A stretch of DNA of 64,000 nucleotides from Codonopsis lanceolata (Eukaryota; Streptophyta; Magnoliopsida; Asterales; Campanulaceae): the NCBI GenBank assembly GCA_013146195.2, contig CM028382.1, forward strand, positions 61,483,596-61,547,595, given 5' to 3'. Positions 44,485 through 55,324 of this stretch are shown here, piece by piece. Under the pieces are notes generated by a model, which was not told the DNA's origin, ran no database searches, and was given only the letters and a program-made list of their open reading frames with translations. The position numbers and the translations under genes are program-made. Positions within the stretch are counted from its first letter, which is position 1, and each line of letters opens with the position of its first letter.

Positions 44485-44545
44485 GGTAATGCTTTGGACC
44501 ACTCTTATTTTGCATTAAAATATAGGTATTATATGATGTGACATA
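44485..44545. mobile_element. Half of a MITE (one TIR)
   Basis: GGTAATGCTTTGGACCACTC and the following TATTTTGCATTAAAATATAG match the TIR of the complete MITE at 46433-46602. The other arm is not visible. Confidence 0.65.
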
Positions 44546-44599
44546 CTTAAAATGAAAAATGGTCAAATTAACTAATGCTAGCATTCATTTTTACCAAAC

Positions 44600-45309
44600 A
44601 TAAATAAGATCTTTTATTTTACTAGATATTTTTTTTACTTAAATCTTATCGCCTTAATTATCCAGTTTCTTCTCCATAATTATCTCTAATTATCTTTAAT
44701 TTATTATTTTATTTTTGTCCAGCCTATAGATTTACTGTTTTACAAATATTTAGTTTGTAGTTTCTTAATTGGTTGTCATCGTAATCAACTAAAATCTCAC
44801 TTTAATTTTTGTTTGGCCTAGATTTAGTTTTTTTAAAAAAAATTGTTGTAAGTTTTGTAATTAATTTTTGTAATTTTAAATATTTGTATTTTTAATTTCT
44901 TTCTTTTTAAAAAACTTGTGCTAACTTTCCCTTATTAGTCTAAAATATTTGTGATTTCGATTTCGAATAGTCTTTTGTTATTTCACATCATCTCATTCAA
45001 TTTATTTTATGGTTTTTGTCTGAGATTTTCATTTTAAGTTTATTTCAATTGACATGTGTTGGGTTGGTGCGTGTGAGAGAGAATGGTTTTGGATGTTTAA
45101 TTATACTCTTTTTTATGAGTTACAAAATTTTATAACCAATAAAATGTGTTTTTCTTTATTTTTTGGATGTCGTCTTTGCTTTGTATAGTGTATATTGATT
45201 TGACCCATATAAAATTTCAAGCATATATTAATTTATTCGCATCATACTTACTTTATATATTGATCATCTCCATACTGATACTGTGCCATAAACCGGCACG
45301 AAATCTAGT
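44600..45309 (+). mobile_element. Helitron-like element, copy 1 (3' end)
   Basis: Ends in CTAG (45305-45308) before T, preceded 5 bases upstream by a hairpin with stems GTGCC (45283-45287) and GGCAC (45295-45299), the standard Helitron 3' structure. Highly similar to 47755-48437. No replicase; the 5' end is unclear. Confidence 0.6.
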
Positions 45310-45448
45310 TCTATTTAATTATGATGTTTTACTTTATAAGTCTACAACTTCCGTAACATTTAAACATTATCCTTCACATTTGATATTAGCTTATTGATTA
45401 TCTTCAAGAATTATTGTAATTATGATAAACTATCATGCTAGTTATATA

Positions 45449-45627
45449 CTCCCTCCATGACGGTAAAAGAGTCACTATTTTATTTTGCAATGTGTCGTTT
45501 AAGGAGTCAGCTTTCAAATATTAAAGCGTAAAAATGTTATTTTATTACTAACGAGCTACTAAAAATATCATTTTTTTAAAAAAAAATTGAATTTTAAATG
45601 GGGACTTTTTGCTCAGAACGGACGAAG
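45449..45627. mobile_element. Stowaway-like MITE
   Basis: CTCCCTCCATGACGG to a diverged CGGACGAAG end, with TA at 45447-45448 and 45628-45629. Confidence 0.65.
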
Positions 45628-45897
45628 TATTCATTAATAATTTAATTTTTCATACATGGATTTCTTAGCTCAAGTTTTGAAACCAATCGTCTTTCATGAC
45701 GAGAAGGGTCGAAATAGATTTCTCACACTCACCTAAATAATACTCCCTTTGCTCCTCTAAAACAGATTATCTTTTCTTTTAGGTCATTTAAAAAAAGTGT
45801 TCATTTTTTAATCTTTCCTTTTTTTTTAAGTTACTTTTATTTTAATATTTATTATAGAGCCAATATTTTTTATCTGTGTGTTGAATTAAAAATAATA

Positions 45898-46155
45898 CTC
45901 CCTCCGTCCTTAATTTATTGTTTTAGTTGATCCGGCGCACCGTTTAAGAAAACATATTTGACTGAATTATTAATATTGGTTTAATGTATAGTTTCTTTTA
46001 AAGCCTATGTGTATGTGGCCCACAATTAAAGTAGGGTGAAAAAGTAAGGATAAAGTGGTAAAAGTGATGTTTTAAAAATATAAGTTTCAAAGTGAATAAT
46101 TATTTTAAGAATGAATAAAAAAGAAAAGGAGGATGATAATTTAGGACGGACGGAG
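45898..46155. mobile_element. Stowaway-like MITE
   Basis: CTCCCTCCGTCCTTAATTTA ... GGACGGACGGAG with TA on both sides (45896-45897, 46156-46157). Interior nearly identical in layout to 32219-32466. It may be nested in another degenerate CTCCCTTTGCTCC-type element spanning about 45745-46180. Confidence 0.9.
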
Positions 46156-46262
46156 TATCTTTTTATGAACGGATGGAATAACATTTCATTAATACTTGAC
46201 TATTAGTGATGTGGAATTGTGGATGTTCACAAATTTGAATTATTTATAATGTTTATATTTCT

Positions 46263-46263
<1 letters not shown>

Positions 46264-46297
<34 letters not shown>

Positions 46298-46302
46298 AAG
46301 AG
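46264..46302. repeat. (GT)n(GA)n microsatellite
   Basis: GTGT run of about 20 bases followed by GAGA. Confidence 0.9.
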
Positions 46303-46432
46303 AGAGAATTGTCATTTGTCGTAGCATCAATGCATTGATGCATCGTATAAAAAGTCAATGCCGGAAGATAAGAGGAAGATAAGAGGCGTATGAAGTACGT
46401 GACTATGTGACTATGTATGTATGTCAGGAAAG

Positions 46433-46602
46433 GGCAATGTTAGGGTTATTTTTATTTTGTATTAAAATATAGATATTTTATAATGTGGTATATTTTTATT
46501 GGTTGAATATTTTATAGGTCCTAGTATTTTAACTAATTAGAGTGTGTCACATCACAGAATACTTATATTTTAATATAAAATAAGAGTGGTCCAAATATTA
46601 CC
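46433..46602. mobile_element. MITE with about 55-base TIRs
   Basis: Left arm GGCAATGTTAGGG...TATTAAAATATAGATATT; right arm is its complement with some differences, ending TATTACC. 170 bases, non-coding. Partner of the half copy at 44485. Confidence 0.8.
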
Positions 46603-47153
46603 ATATAGGAAATAGGACAAAATATTAAAAATAAAATACCAATCATTGCAAGAAAATATGTGGAAAAAGCTTAATACAAATTATTGCACAGATATCGTGC
46701 ATGCCACGATGACTGATTACACTAAAAAATATATTTTACAAGATAATTCGAGTCATCTTATAAATGACTCTTTTATACTCCATTCATTCTCCAAGAGTCT
46801 ATTATATTATTTTAAAATATTTAATTTTAAGAGTTTATTTTAAAAAATTATGTTTATAATTTTTATAAGCTTTCATCTTTACCATCTACTTGTATTGTAC
46901 GTACATTATTTGCATTTAATTATTTTTGTAATTATGATTAACTTTAATGGTATTAATATATCTCCTAATAATTAGATTTTTCAAATAAAGACTCTTTGAG
47001 TAGAACATAAGGAGTATAAGTTTTCTTCATTTTAGAATATGTGCAAGAGGGTGAATCCGACCAAAAATCATTTCCTTTTATAAAAGAAATATTTTACTTT
47101 TCTTTTACAATACTACAAAGCTAGATTTTGTGTCCGCACATATGATCCCGGCG
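46603..47153. other. AT-rich intergenic sequence
   Basis: Only very short open frames and no recognisable repeat ends; nothing further is supported. Confidence 0.5.
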
Positions 47154-47258
47154 TAGGGGTGACAATTAGGTGTTAATGGATAGTTTTGAGTTACGCCATT
47201 ATCGATTAGATAGTGATCTAACTTAAATCTATCCATTAACACCTAATTGTCACCCCTA
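47154..47258. mobile_element. 105-base hAT-type MITE with perfect 30-base TIRs
   Basis: TAGGGGTGACAATTAGGTGT and beyond is mirrored exactly at the right end (30 of 30 bases), with near symmetry continuing inward. Flanking 8-mers TCCCGGCG and GCACGGCG agree at 6 of 8. Confidence 0.88.
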
Positions 47259-47615
47259 GCACGGCGTCAGTATGAAACGGTGCCAGTATTTAAATGAATC
47301 AATATATATTTTAATCATGTATAAAAAAGAGTCATAAATTTTTCTAAGTATCGAGGACATGCAGGTACTCTAACTCAAAGTATTTTTGAATATGTTCAAC
47401 AAAAGAAATTCAAACTTACAAAATAACTAATTTAAAATTAACACTTCTCAATATTCAATTAAAACAATATGATCATCCAAGAGTGACATAAAAATTTAAA
47501 ATGACTTTTTAATACTTATTTTTTTAGGGAAATAAATGTGGTTTACACAGCATTGAAGAATACAGATGTGACCAACGGAAAATGCTGCTTTAGATTTTTC
47601 AAGGTAAAAGTCTAG

Positions 47616-48437
47616 TCTATATTATAATTTTGTTCAATAGTTAACTATTGGTCAGGTTTCATTTTTACCAAATATAACTACTGGTCATGATTAAATCTTC
47701 TGAAAAATTAACTATTGATCAGGATTCATTTTTATCAAACATAACTACTGGCCATGATTAAATCTTATCGCCTTAATTATCAAGTTTCTTCTCCATGATT
47801 ATCTCTAATTCTCTAATTTATTCTTTTATTTTTGTGCAACCTAGATTTATTGTTTTACAGATATTTAGTTTGTAGTTTCTTAATTGATTCTTATTGTAAT
47901 CAACTGAAATCTCAATTTAATTTTTTTCCGGTTTAGATTTAGTTTTTTTAAAAAAATTGATCATAAGTTTTTTGTAATTAATTTTTGTAATTTTAAATAT
48001 TTTTATTTTTAATTTCCTTATTTTTAAAAAAATTGTGCTAACTTTCCCTTATTAGTCTAAAATATTTGTGATTTCGATTTTGAATAGTCTTTTGTTAGTT
48101 CACATCATCTCATTCAATTTATTTTATGGTTTTTGTCTGAGATTTTCATTTTTCAGTTTATTTCAATTAACAGGTATTGAGTTGGTGTGTGTGTGAGAGA
48201 ATGTTTTTGGATGTTTAATTATACTTTTTTGGATGAGTTACAAAATTTTACAGTTAATAAAATATGTTTTTTCCTTATTTTCTATGATGTCGTATTTGCT
48301 TTCTGTAGACTGTAATGTACATTGATCCGACCTCTATCAAATCTCAAGCATATATTAATTTATTTGCATCATACTTACTTTATACATTGATCATCTCCAT
48401 ACTGATAACGTACCATAGGCACGAACACGAAATCTAG
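47616..48437 (+). mobile_element. Helitron-like element, copy 2
   Basis: The block CTTATCGCCTTAATTATCAA to the CTAG terminus at 48434-48437 matches copy 1. The 3' hairpin is weaker here. A TCTATATTATAA start at 47616 is a candidate 5' end but lacks the expected preceding A. Near its start an ACTATTGGTCAGG/ACTATTGATCAGG unit is duplicated. Confidence 0.55.
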
Positions 48438-48440
48438 TAT

Positions 48441-48540
48441 ATGCATAAATGTGTTCACTCCGGGACAAGTATTTATTAGGATAGAATTGACATAAAACAA
48501 GACGCAAACTCATACATAAATGTGTTCACTCCGGGCGGCT
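48441..48540. repeat. Short direct duplication beside the Helitron-like end
   Basis: ATAAATGTGTTCACTCCGGG occurs at about 48445 and 48517. 48541-48998 holds only low-complexity sequence and no gene. Confidence 0.7.
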
Positions 48541-48998
48541 GAGCCTCTTATTATTGAGTGATAGATATTATAACATTTGTATTAATGTTTTTCTTGTCCT
48601 CCTAGTAAAAACCAATTCTGAGATTTAGTGTTTGCTTTACTGGTTAAAACACTCTCTACCCTTGCTGTTGGTACCATGATCGAATCTCGTTGGAGGGTTT
48701 TTTGGTGGGGGGGAGGGTTTGGCTAGATTTAGGGAATCAAAAAAGAAAAGAAAAAAAGAAGTAAAAACCATTTCCAATTTTTTGGCAGGGACTCGACCAC
48801 TTGTTCTTTTTGTGCTTCTCGATTGCCTGAACAAAGAATCCCTCAGCTCTTTGAAACGCATGTTTATGTGAGGAAAATCTTGTGTTTTTAATATAGCCAC
48901 ATTCGTAATAAGACCACTTCCACTTGTACTTTTTAATTTGTGCTTCTCCGTTGACTGAACAAAGAATCCCTATTTAAAACTGAATTCTTTTGGAATAG

Positions 48999-49143
48999 GT
49001 CTCGTGTAAGACTGTCTTACGGATCTTAATTTATAAGACGGAGCTCCACTCTCTCACAACTCAACTCACTAACACACGGTGAGTCGTGTAAAAATAATCT
49101 ATCTTATAAAAAATATCCGTAAGACCGTCTTATACAAGTATTT
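48999..49143. mobile_element. MITE with GTCTTACGGAT ends
   Basis: GGTCTCGTGTAAGACTGTCT at the left and its complement at the right, about 145 bases. A single end of the same family is at about 52930-52965. Confidence 0.75.
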
Positions 49144-49439
49144 ACCAACTCTCTTTGTGTTTTTAATATAGCCATGCACATTGAACAAAATAAGGATGAA
49201 CTCAAACTTGGCACTATCATTATATATAGTTTGCATTTGATTTCATGAAATCATTAGTTTGCATTGGCATGCATGGAAATTGGAATGGAGTGACTAAAAT
49301 TGCATACGAAAACTTTGTAAGTTAGAAATGAGAATGCTCGATCTACGTGTAGACATCTCAATTTCATATCTCTGGTATATAACATGACATAGAATATAAA
49401 GACCTATTAAAAGGACTAACGAATGTCAAGCTACAAGGT

Positions 49440-50405
49440 TGAAAATGCAAAAGAAAAAACAGAATGCATGAACAGTGAAATGCAGGGGGCCTAAGTGCCA
49501 AAAAGGAGGACAGAAATGGCCCTGGGCGCTGCCAAAGCCACCTTAGGCGCGGCGCCCAGTCCCCCTATGGGCGGCGCCCAATAGTTCCTAAAGTACTGTA
49601 GCAGTTTGTTTTTTGTGCAATTCTCTCAGTACGCGGTACAAGCCGATGAAGCACAGAAAGTAAAACTTAACAGCGAAGAAAGCCTCACTCTTAGCTTATA
49701 AATAAGAGGCCCCGGTTTGAGGAATTCACACATAGTGAACACAGTGAAAACATGCGGTGAGTAAATAGTGCACGGTGAGTTTCATCGTAGTCAGAGAGAG
49801 AGCGCCGAAGGAATTTCTTCCTCTAGCCCCAAAGCTCTGCCAAATCTCTCCCAAACACTAAAACTCTCCAGCCAAAGGGAAACCTAGTTTCCCTACTAGG
49901 ATTCCGTCCTATTCCACTGGTCCAAATATCCCAAAAGGAGCAGTTGCCCTGCCCGAATCCAGACGTCAAATCATAAAAAAACAAGCAGTTGCTCTGCCCG
50001 ATTTTCGACGCTAGCAAGCAAACAACATCAGCAAAGCAAGCAGTTGTGCCACCCGGATCCCGAGGCTAAAAGCAACCAAAAGGAGCAGTCACTCTATCCG
50101 AATCCCCGCAACAGCAAAAACAGCAGCAAAAAAACTCTCACTCCCTGAAGGACAGAGGGAGCGCGTCCTAGGATCTACCAGAAAATAGTTTGTACGGGAT
50201 AAAACCCTCATGCTTCAAGAGGTAGGCTTATTAAAGTTTTTATTTATTAAAAGTGCTATTTAGACTAACGAAATGTAAAGAAAATAAGCAGTTATGTTGC
50301 CCGAAATTCTATAGAAAATAGCACTAAAAAGAATCATTATTATGGCCAAATATTTTTAAATGTATTTGTAACTCCAGGAAGGAGGCTGTTGTAAGTTCTG
50401 TAATA

Positions 50406-50460
<55 letters not shown>

Positions 50461-50765
50461 TAATGCTTTATTTCAACTGCTAAATAAATATAAAAAAATA
50501 TATTTTAGTCAAAAAATTATTTTGAGACCGAAAGGGCGAGTTGGGTGCCTAACCCATTCCCACCTCATAACTTAGCATCCGAACCCTTTGCAAATCTGAT
50601 ATTTTTTGGTTTTTCTTTATTTTTCTTAAAATAAAGATGGCGACTCTGTTGACCACATTTTGAGTCAACAATTGAGGCCAAGCGTATTCCACGCGCTTTA
50701 AAGGTTTCGAAACCACCCGCTTCCTCACGTAGCGGGGGGATCGGTCGAAAAACGGGGCACTCACA
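49440..50765 (+). repeat. Ty3/gypsy LTR (Ogre/Tat-like)
   Basis: A TATA-like TTATAAATAAGAGG near 49697 and a CACTCACA end at 50765, just before a tRNA-Arg-type primer site. It has the GTTTCGAAACCACCCGCTTC and CTCACGTAGCGGGGGGATC block often seen at the 3' end of such LTRs. Contains repeated AGCAGTTG(C/T)(C/T)CTGCCCGA units (49941-50100) and a TA microsatellite. The left boundary is estimated. Confidence 0.65.
50408..50458. repeat. (TA)n microsatellite
   Basis: About 50 bases of uninterrupted TA. Confidence 0.95.
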
Positions 50766-50766
50766 G

Positions 50767-50785
50767 TGTCGACTCTGCTGGGGAC
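50767..50785 (+). other. Primer-binding site, tRNA-Arg type
   Basis: TGTCGACTCTGCTGGGGAC resembles the TGGCGACTC...GGGGA site used by Ogre/Tat-type elements. One base differs from the TGG start. Confidence 0.6.
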
Positions 50786-50787
50786 GT

Positions 50788-51706
50788 TGTTTTTGTAAGG
50801 GTAAAATATTGCCTATTTTATCTTGTTTTCACCTTTCTTGGTCAAAGAAGATTTTTAAATTAGTTAATGTTTATTTAGGAATTAGAATTTTGTGTTAGAC
50901 TTAGTTTAGTATATTTTTGGTAGCAAAATCTTTCTAAAGATTTCGGCTATATAAATTTGGTAACTAAATCTTGGTAAGCATCTTAGTTATTCAAAGAATC
51001 CTGATTTTGATCATATTTGGTAAGATAATCTTGCAAGATTGGAAAGGTGTTGATTTTTCCTTTAAAGTTCTAATCCCTTTCCTTGTAGGAGTGTGTCTCT
51101 TTTGCCGTGTGTTTGTAGGGTTTGCTGGATATATATATCGAAGGCTGGAATACGGTTTGAAGTAGAGCTGAGAAAAGAGAATCAAGGCAAGACTTCGGTG
51201 GGCAGAAAGTTCGACATATAGAATCAGTTCTTCCAGAACAAAAGCTTCATTGTTGAAGGCTGTCAATGTTGCAACATTGACAGCAACAATAGTTTTCTAG
51301 AAAATCTTTTTGTGCTTCCTGTTTTGTGGTTAAGGAAGCTGAATCTGTTTCTTTCCCACGTTTGGTTTAATTGTTTATGTGGGATTTTTTGTTCTCCAAG
51401 ATACTTTATCTTGTGAGAAGTTTTGCTAGTAATTTCACTAAGTTTTTCATTGTAAAACATTATTATTTTTAGTGAAATTTGTGTGGCCTTGAGGCTTGGT
51501 CTACAAGTATTAAACTTGTAGATTGTTTTAAGTAAAAAATCTGTTTTTAATCCTTCCGTTTGAAGCTGTGTTTTTAAACAATCTTCCGCTACTACTGTTT
51601 GCTTTTATTTGCTGTCACATTGTGGTTGCCATTGTTGCTACAATCACAGCAACATTGGTAAATCATATTGACATCTATTGAGAATTCGAGTTCTCACGTT
51701 CTTTCA
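50788..51706 (+). repeat. Solo LTR related to the Sirevirus-like copia
   Basis: TG at 50788 and CACGTTCTTTCA ending at 51706; homologous over its length to the LTR at 6014-6943 in the opposite orientation. No primer site or coding follows, so it is a solo LTR. It contains the palindrome CAATGTTGCAACATTG (51264-51279). The 5-base duplication is not visible. Confidence 0.8.
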
Positions 51707-52394
51707 GTTTTTATTTTAAATAAAATAAAAACGAAGAGCTAGACTCATTTTTATAAAAGAAAAAAAACAAGTTTTTCTTTTGTTTTTGGCTAAATATGCT
51801 TATTATATTTATTTAACAGTTTAAATATTGCATTTTTATATATCTGTGTATATATTTGTGCAAATAACGGTGGAAACTTGCAGCAGTTTCGTTCCGAATA
51901 CCGTTACGAATCAAACAAAAAAAAAAGAATTTCGGACAGGATAACAAAAAAAGAGCAGAGGTGCTATCACTTTATTTTATTTTTACTCTGATTTATATAT
52001 TATTCCGCGCAAAATATGTAAATATTCTTTTATTCTGTCATTTTATTTTGGGGATTAGGATCAATTTGTAATTAATAGGAATAGATAGATTCCCCGCTTT
52101 TCTTTCTATTTATTGATCTGAATGGTCGTCACGCTCGCTCGCGCCGTCCTTTCGAGGATTCAAACTAATTAGCCAAGAAAATCCACAAAGAACAGAAAGA
52201 CAGACCATTTACTGCTTTTTAGAGGATTCACACACGTGCACGCACCTAGAAAATATTCTGAATTGATACCCTACACCATGACCAGCCTACCCCCTGTGTC
52301 AGCCAACGTTAAATGCATATAGATTCTCATGACACTTCATGGACCGATCGGTTTTTATATCCCTAAATTATTGACCAATCCCTGTTGCAACAAA

Positions 52395-52396
<2 letters not shown>
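51707..52396. other. Unassigned sequence after the LTRs
   Basis: AT-rich; no domain. May be leader sequence of the Ogre/Tat-like element because it follows its primer site once the solo LTR is removed. Confidence 0.35.

Positions 52397-52462
<66 letters not shown>
52397..52462. repeat. (TA)n microsatellite
   Basis: About 66 bases of TA. The Tyr/Ile-rich frame through it is an artefact. Confidence 0.95.
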
Positions 52463-52466
<4 letters not shown>

Positions 52467-52512
52467 AGGGGCTGACTAATAATTTTTATGATATTCGAAC
52501 TAGACCATTCGA

Positions 52513-52869
52513 ATGGTGGATCCCGAAAAGAGTATATGCCCTTCGCCTGAGATTAGTCCAATCTTGAGGAGTCGAAAGACAGGTGGAATACGAAGGTCCT
52601 ATACTCTGGAGAAAGAATCCATTATTCCAAGAATAGTCCCGAGACTGTCAAAACAAAGCGGGTGCTTGTCCGATCAATCTTATGGAAAAATGAATAATAA
52701 ATTTTTTAAAATGCATATTGTACTCAGAACCCGAAAGCCTGGAACCCTCCCTTCTGATACCTTCAACCCCCTTTTCCTCAGAAACCTGACCCAAGTTTGG
52801 AAGGGAAGAGATAGTACCGATCGGTTGATACGGGACATGAGGGGTGGCGTTGTAATTTTTAAAAACTAA
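52513..52869 (+). CDS. Open frame of 118 codons, no recognised domain
   Basis: Begins MVDPEKSICPSPEISPILRS, with an Arg/Ser-rich, soluble composition. GC content is higher than its surroundings. No homologue recognised. It ends just before an AAACTAAGGGGTTACATTGA segment that resembles MULE terminal repeats, so it may be captured sequence or untranslated retroelement RNA. Low confidence as a gene. Confidence 0.2.
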   Translation: MVDPEKSICPSPEISPILRSRKTGGIRRSYTLEKESIIPRIVPRLSKQSGCLSDQSYGKMNNKFFKMHIVLRTRKPGTLPSDTFNPLFLRNLTQVWKGRDSTDRLIRDMRGGVVIFKN

Positions 52870-52974
52870 GGGGTTACATTGAGATTTCTAAATTTTACCT
52901 CATTTAACCTTGATAGATCCATTTTACGGATAAGGATCCGTAAGACCGTCTTACAGGAGACCATCTCTTTTTAT

Positions 52975-53858
<884 letters not shown>

Positions 53859-53861
53859 AAG

Positions 53862-54900
53862 TTCTGCAGTGCATCAGTGGACTATCTTTCGTAACTATGT
53901 TAAAAATGCTTTCCTCCATTGCTAATGTCATTTAACAGAAGTAGTCGCTTGGAACTTCTTGTATATTGTCATGATAATTTCAAGGTCGGTTTGAATTTTT
54001 TTAGGCGGGAGTCTTGCTTCAACATATAAAAATGCATCTTACCGAGAGGGAATAAGATTACTTAAATCGCAAGGTTACCCTAGTTTCATATATATATATA
54101 TATATAATAAACTAACTCTACTATTATTGTTTTTTAATTTAAACATTGTACTTGGTTATATAGTACACTTTGATCACTAGGAGTCAATTTCATCACTTAT
54201 GTTAGATGGAAATGATTAAAAAGACATAAATGTCCTTTTGAGTTTGAAACATGTTGTGCATGTGCACAAATTTTAGTCGCAAAATCTTATTTCGTTTAAT
54301 TCCTTGTCTTGAGACATGTGTTTTAAGTTTACTTTAATGGTGATGTGAGACAATCAAGTGAGTAACACGTAATGTAGGTAAGTATATTTTTGGGTTTTTA
54401 CAAATATTTAAAACTTTCAGTCCAAAAAATTGAATGGAGTGATAAACATGTGATATATAACCAAGTGCAATGACTAAATTAAAAGAAAAAATATATATAG
54501 TCAACTTATTGCAAAAAGTGTGAAAATAGGATAACAAAATTACAATTTAAGTTGAATAAGATCTATATTTTCTTTCTAAAGCAATGTACAACGGAGTATC
54601 TAGTTTGATCATCATTTTAGATACTCAACTCATTAAAAAGAATATAAAAATTCATCTGATACTCATAAGCTACGCAAACAAAAAAACTCATATTTTCACA
54701 AATTCAAATAATTTTACATACCTTACTATCTTTATCTTCAAAAATTTCAAAATTTGCAAAAAATTCAATTGATGTCCAAATAAGTCAAACTAAATCTATT
54801 TATAAATAAAAATGTGTACTTTTTAAGAATACTTTTTTTATTTTTTATTTTTTGAATTGCAAAATTGCCGAAAAAAAAGGGAAAAATTTTATTGAGACCC
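53862..54900. other. AT-rich intergenic sequence
   Basis: No gene seen. A short TA tract lies at about 54089-54107. Confidence 0.5.
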
Positions 54901-54911
54901 ACTTCCTTATT

Positions 54912-54914
<3 letters not shown>

Positions 54915-54959
<45 letters not shown>
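54915..54959. repeat. (GA)n microsatellite
   Basis: GAGA run of about 44 bases, about 370 bases downstream of the ABCG stop codon. Confidence 0.95.
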
Positions 54960-54964
<5 letters not shown>

Positions 54965-55324
54965 CCAGCTTTAAAAATAAAAATAAAAGTCCGGTATAAA
55001 CCTCCGTTGTATCGGCTCTAAAGTACATACATAGATTATGTTTTCTGCTTGAACTTCCATGATGAACTTCAGTAGGGAGAGGAAGGCGGAATTCTAACAT
55101 TTACATGCATCACTTGAATGCTTTTCCACTATGGATATAATTTTTTACATCAGATTGTTACAATATCTTGAATCAAGCTACTCATATACAGATGCTTTTG
55201 GGCTATTATCCTTCATCTTTTCCCTCACATTCTTCAGCTCACAAGGTCTTCGAATTGGATTGCATTCATTGGTTTTTGTACAAAGGAAGAAAACAGAACT
55301 CCGGGAAAGAATGGTGCACCGTAT

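Noticed and set aside
45146..45397. 83-codon hydrophobic frame as a small membrane protein
   Set aside because: It overlaps the Helitron-like 3' end and is AT-driven; the second copy does not keep the frame.
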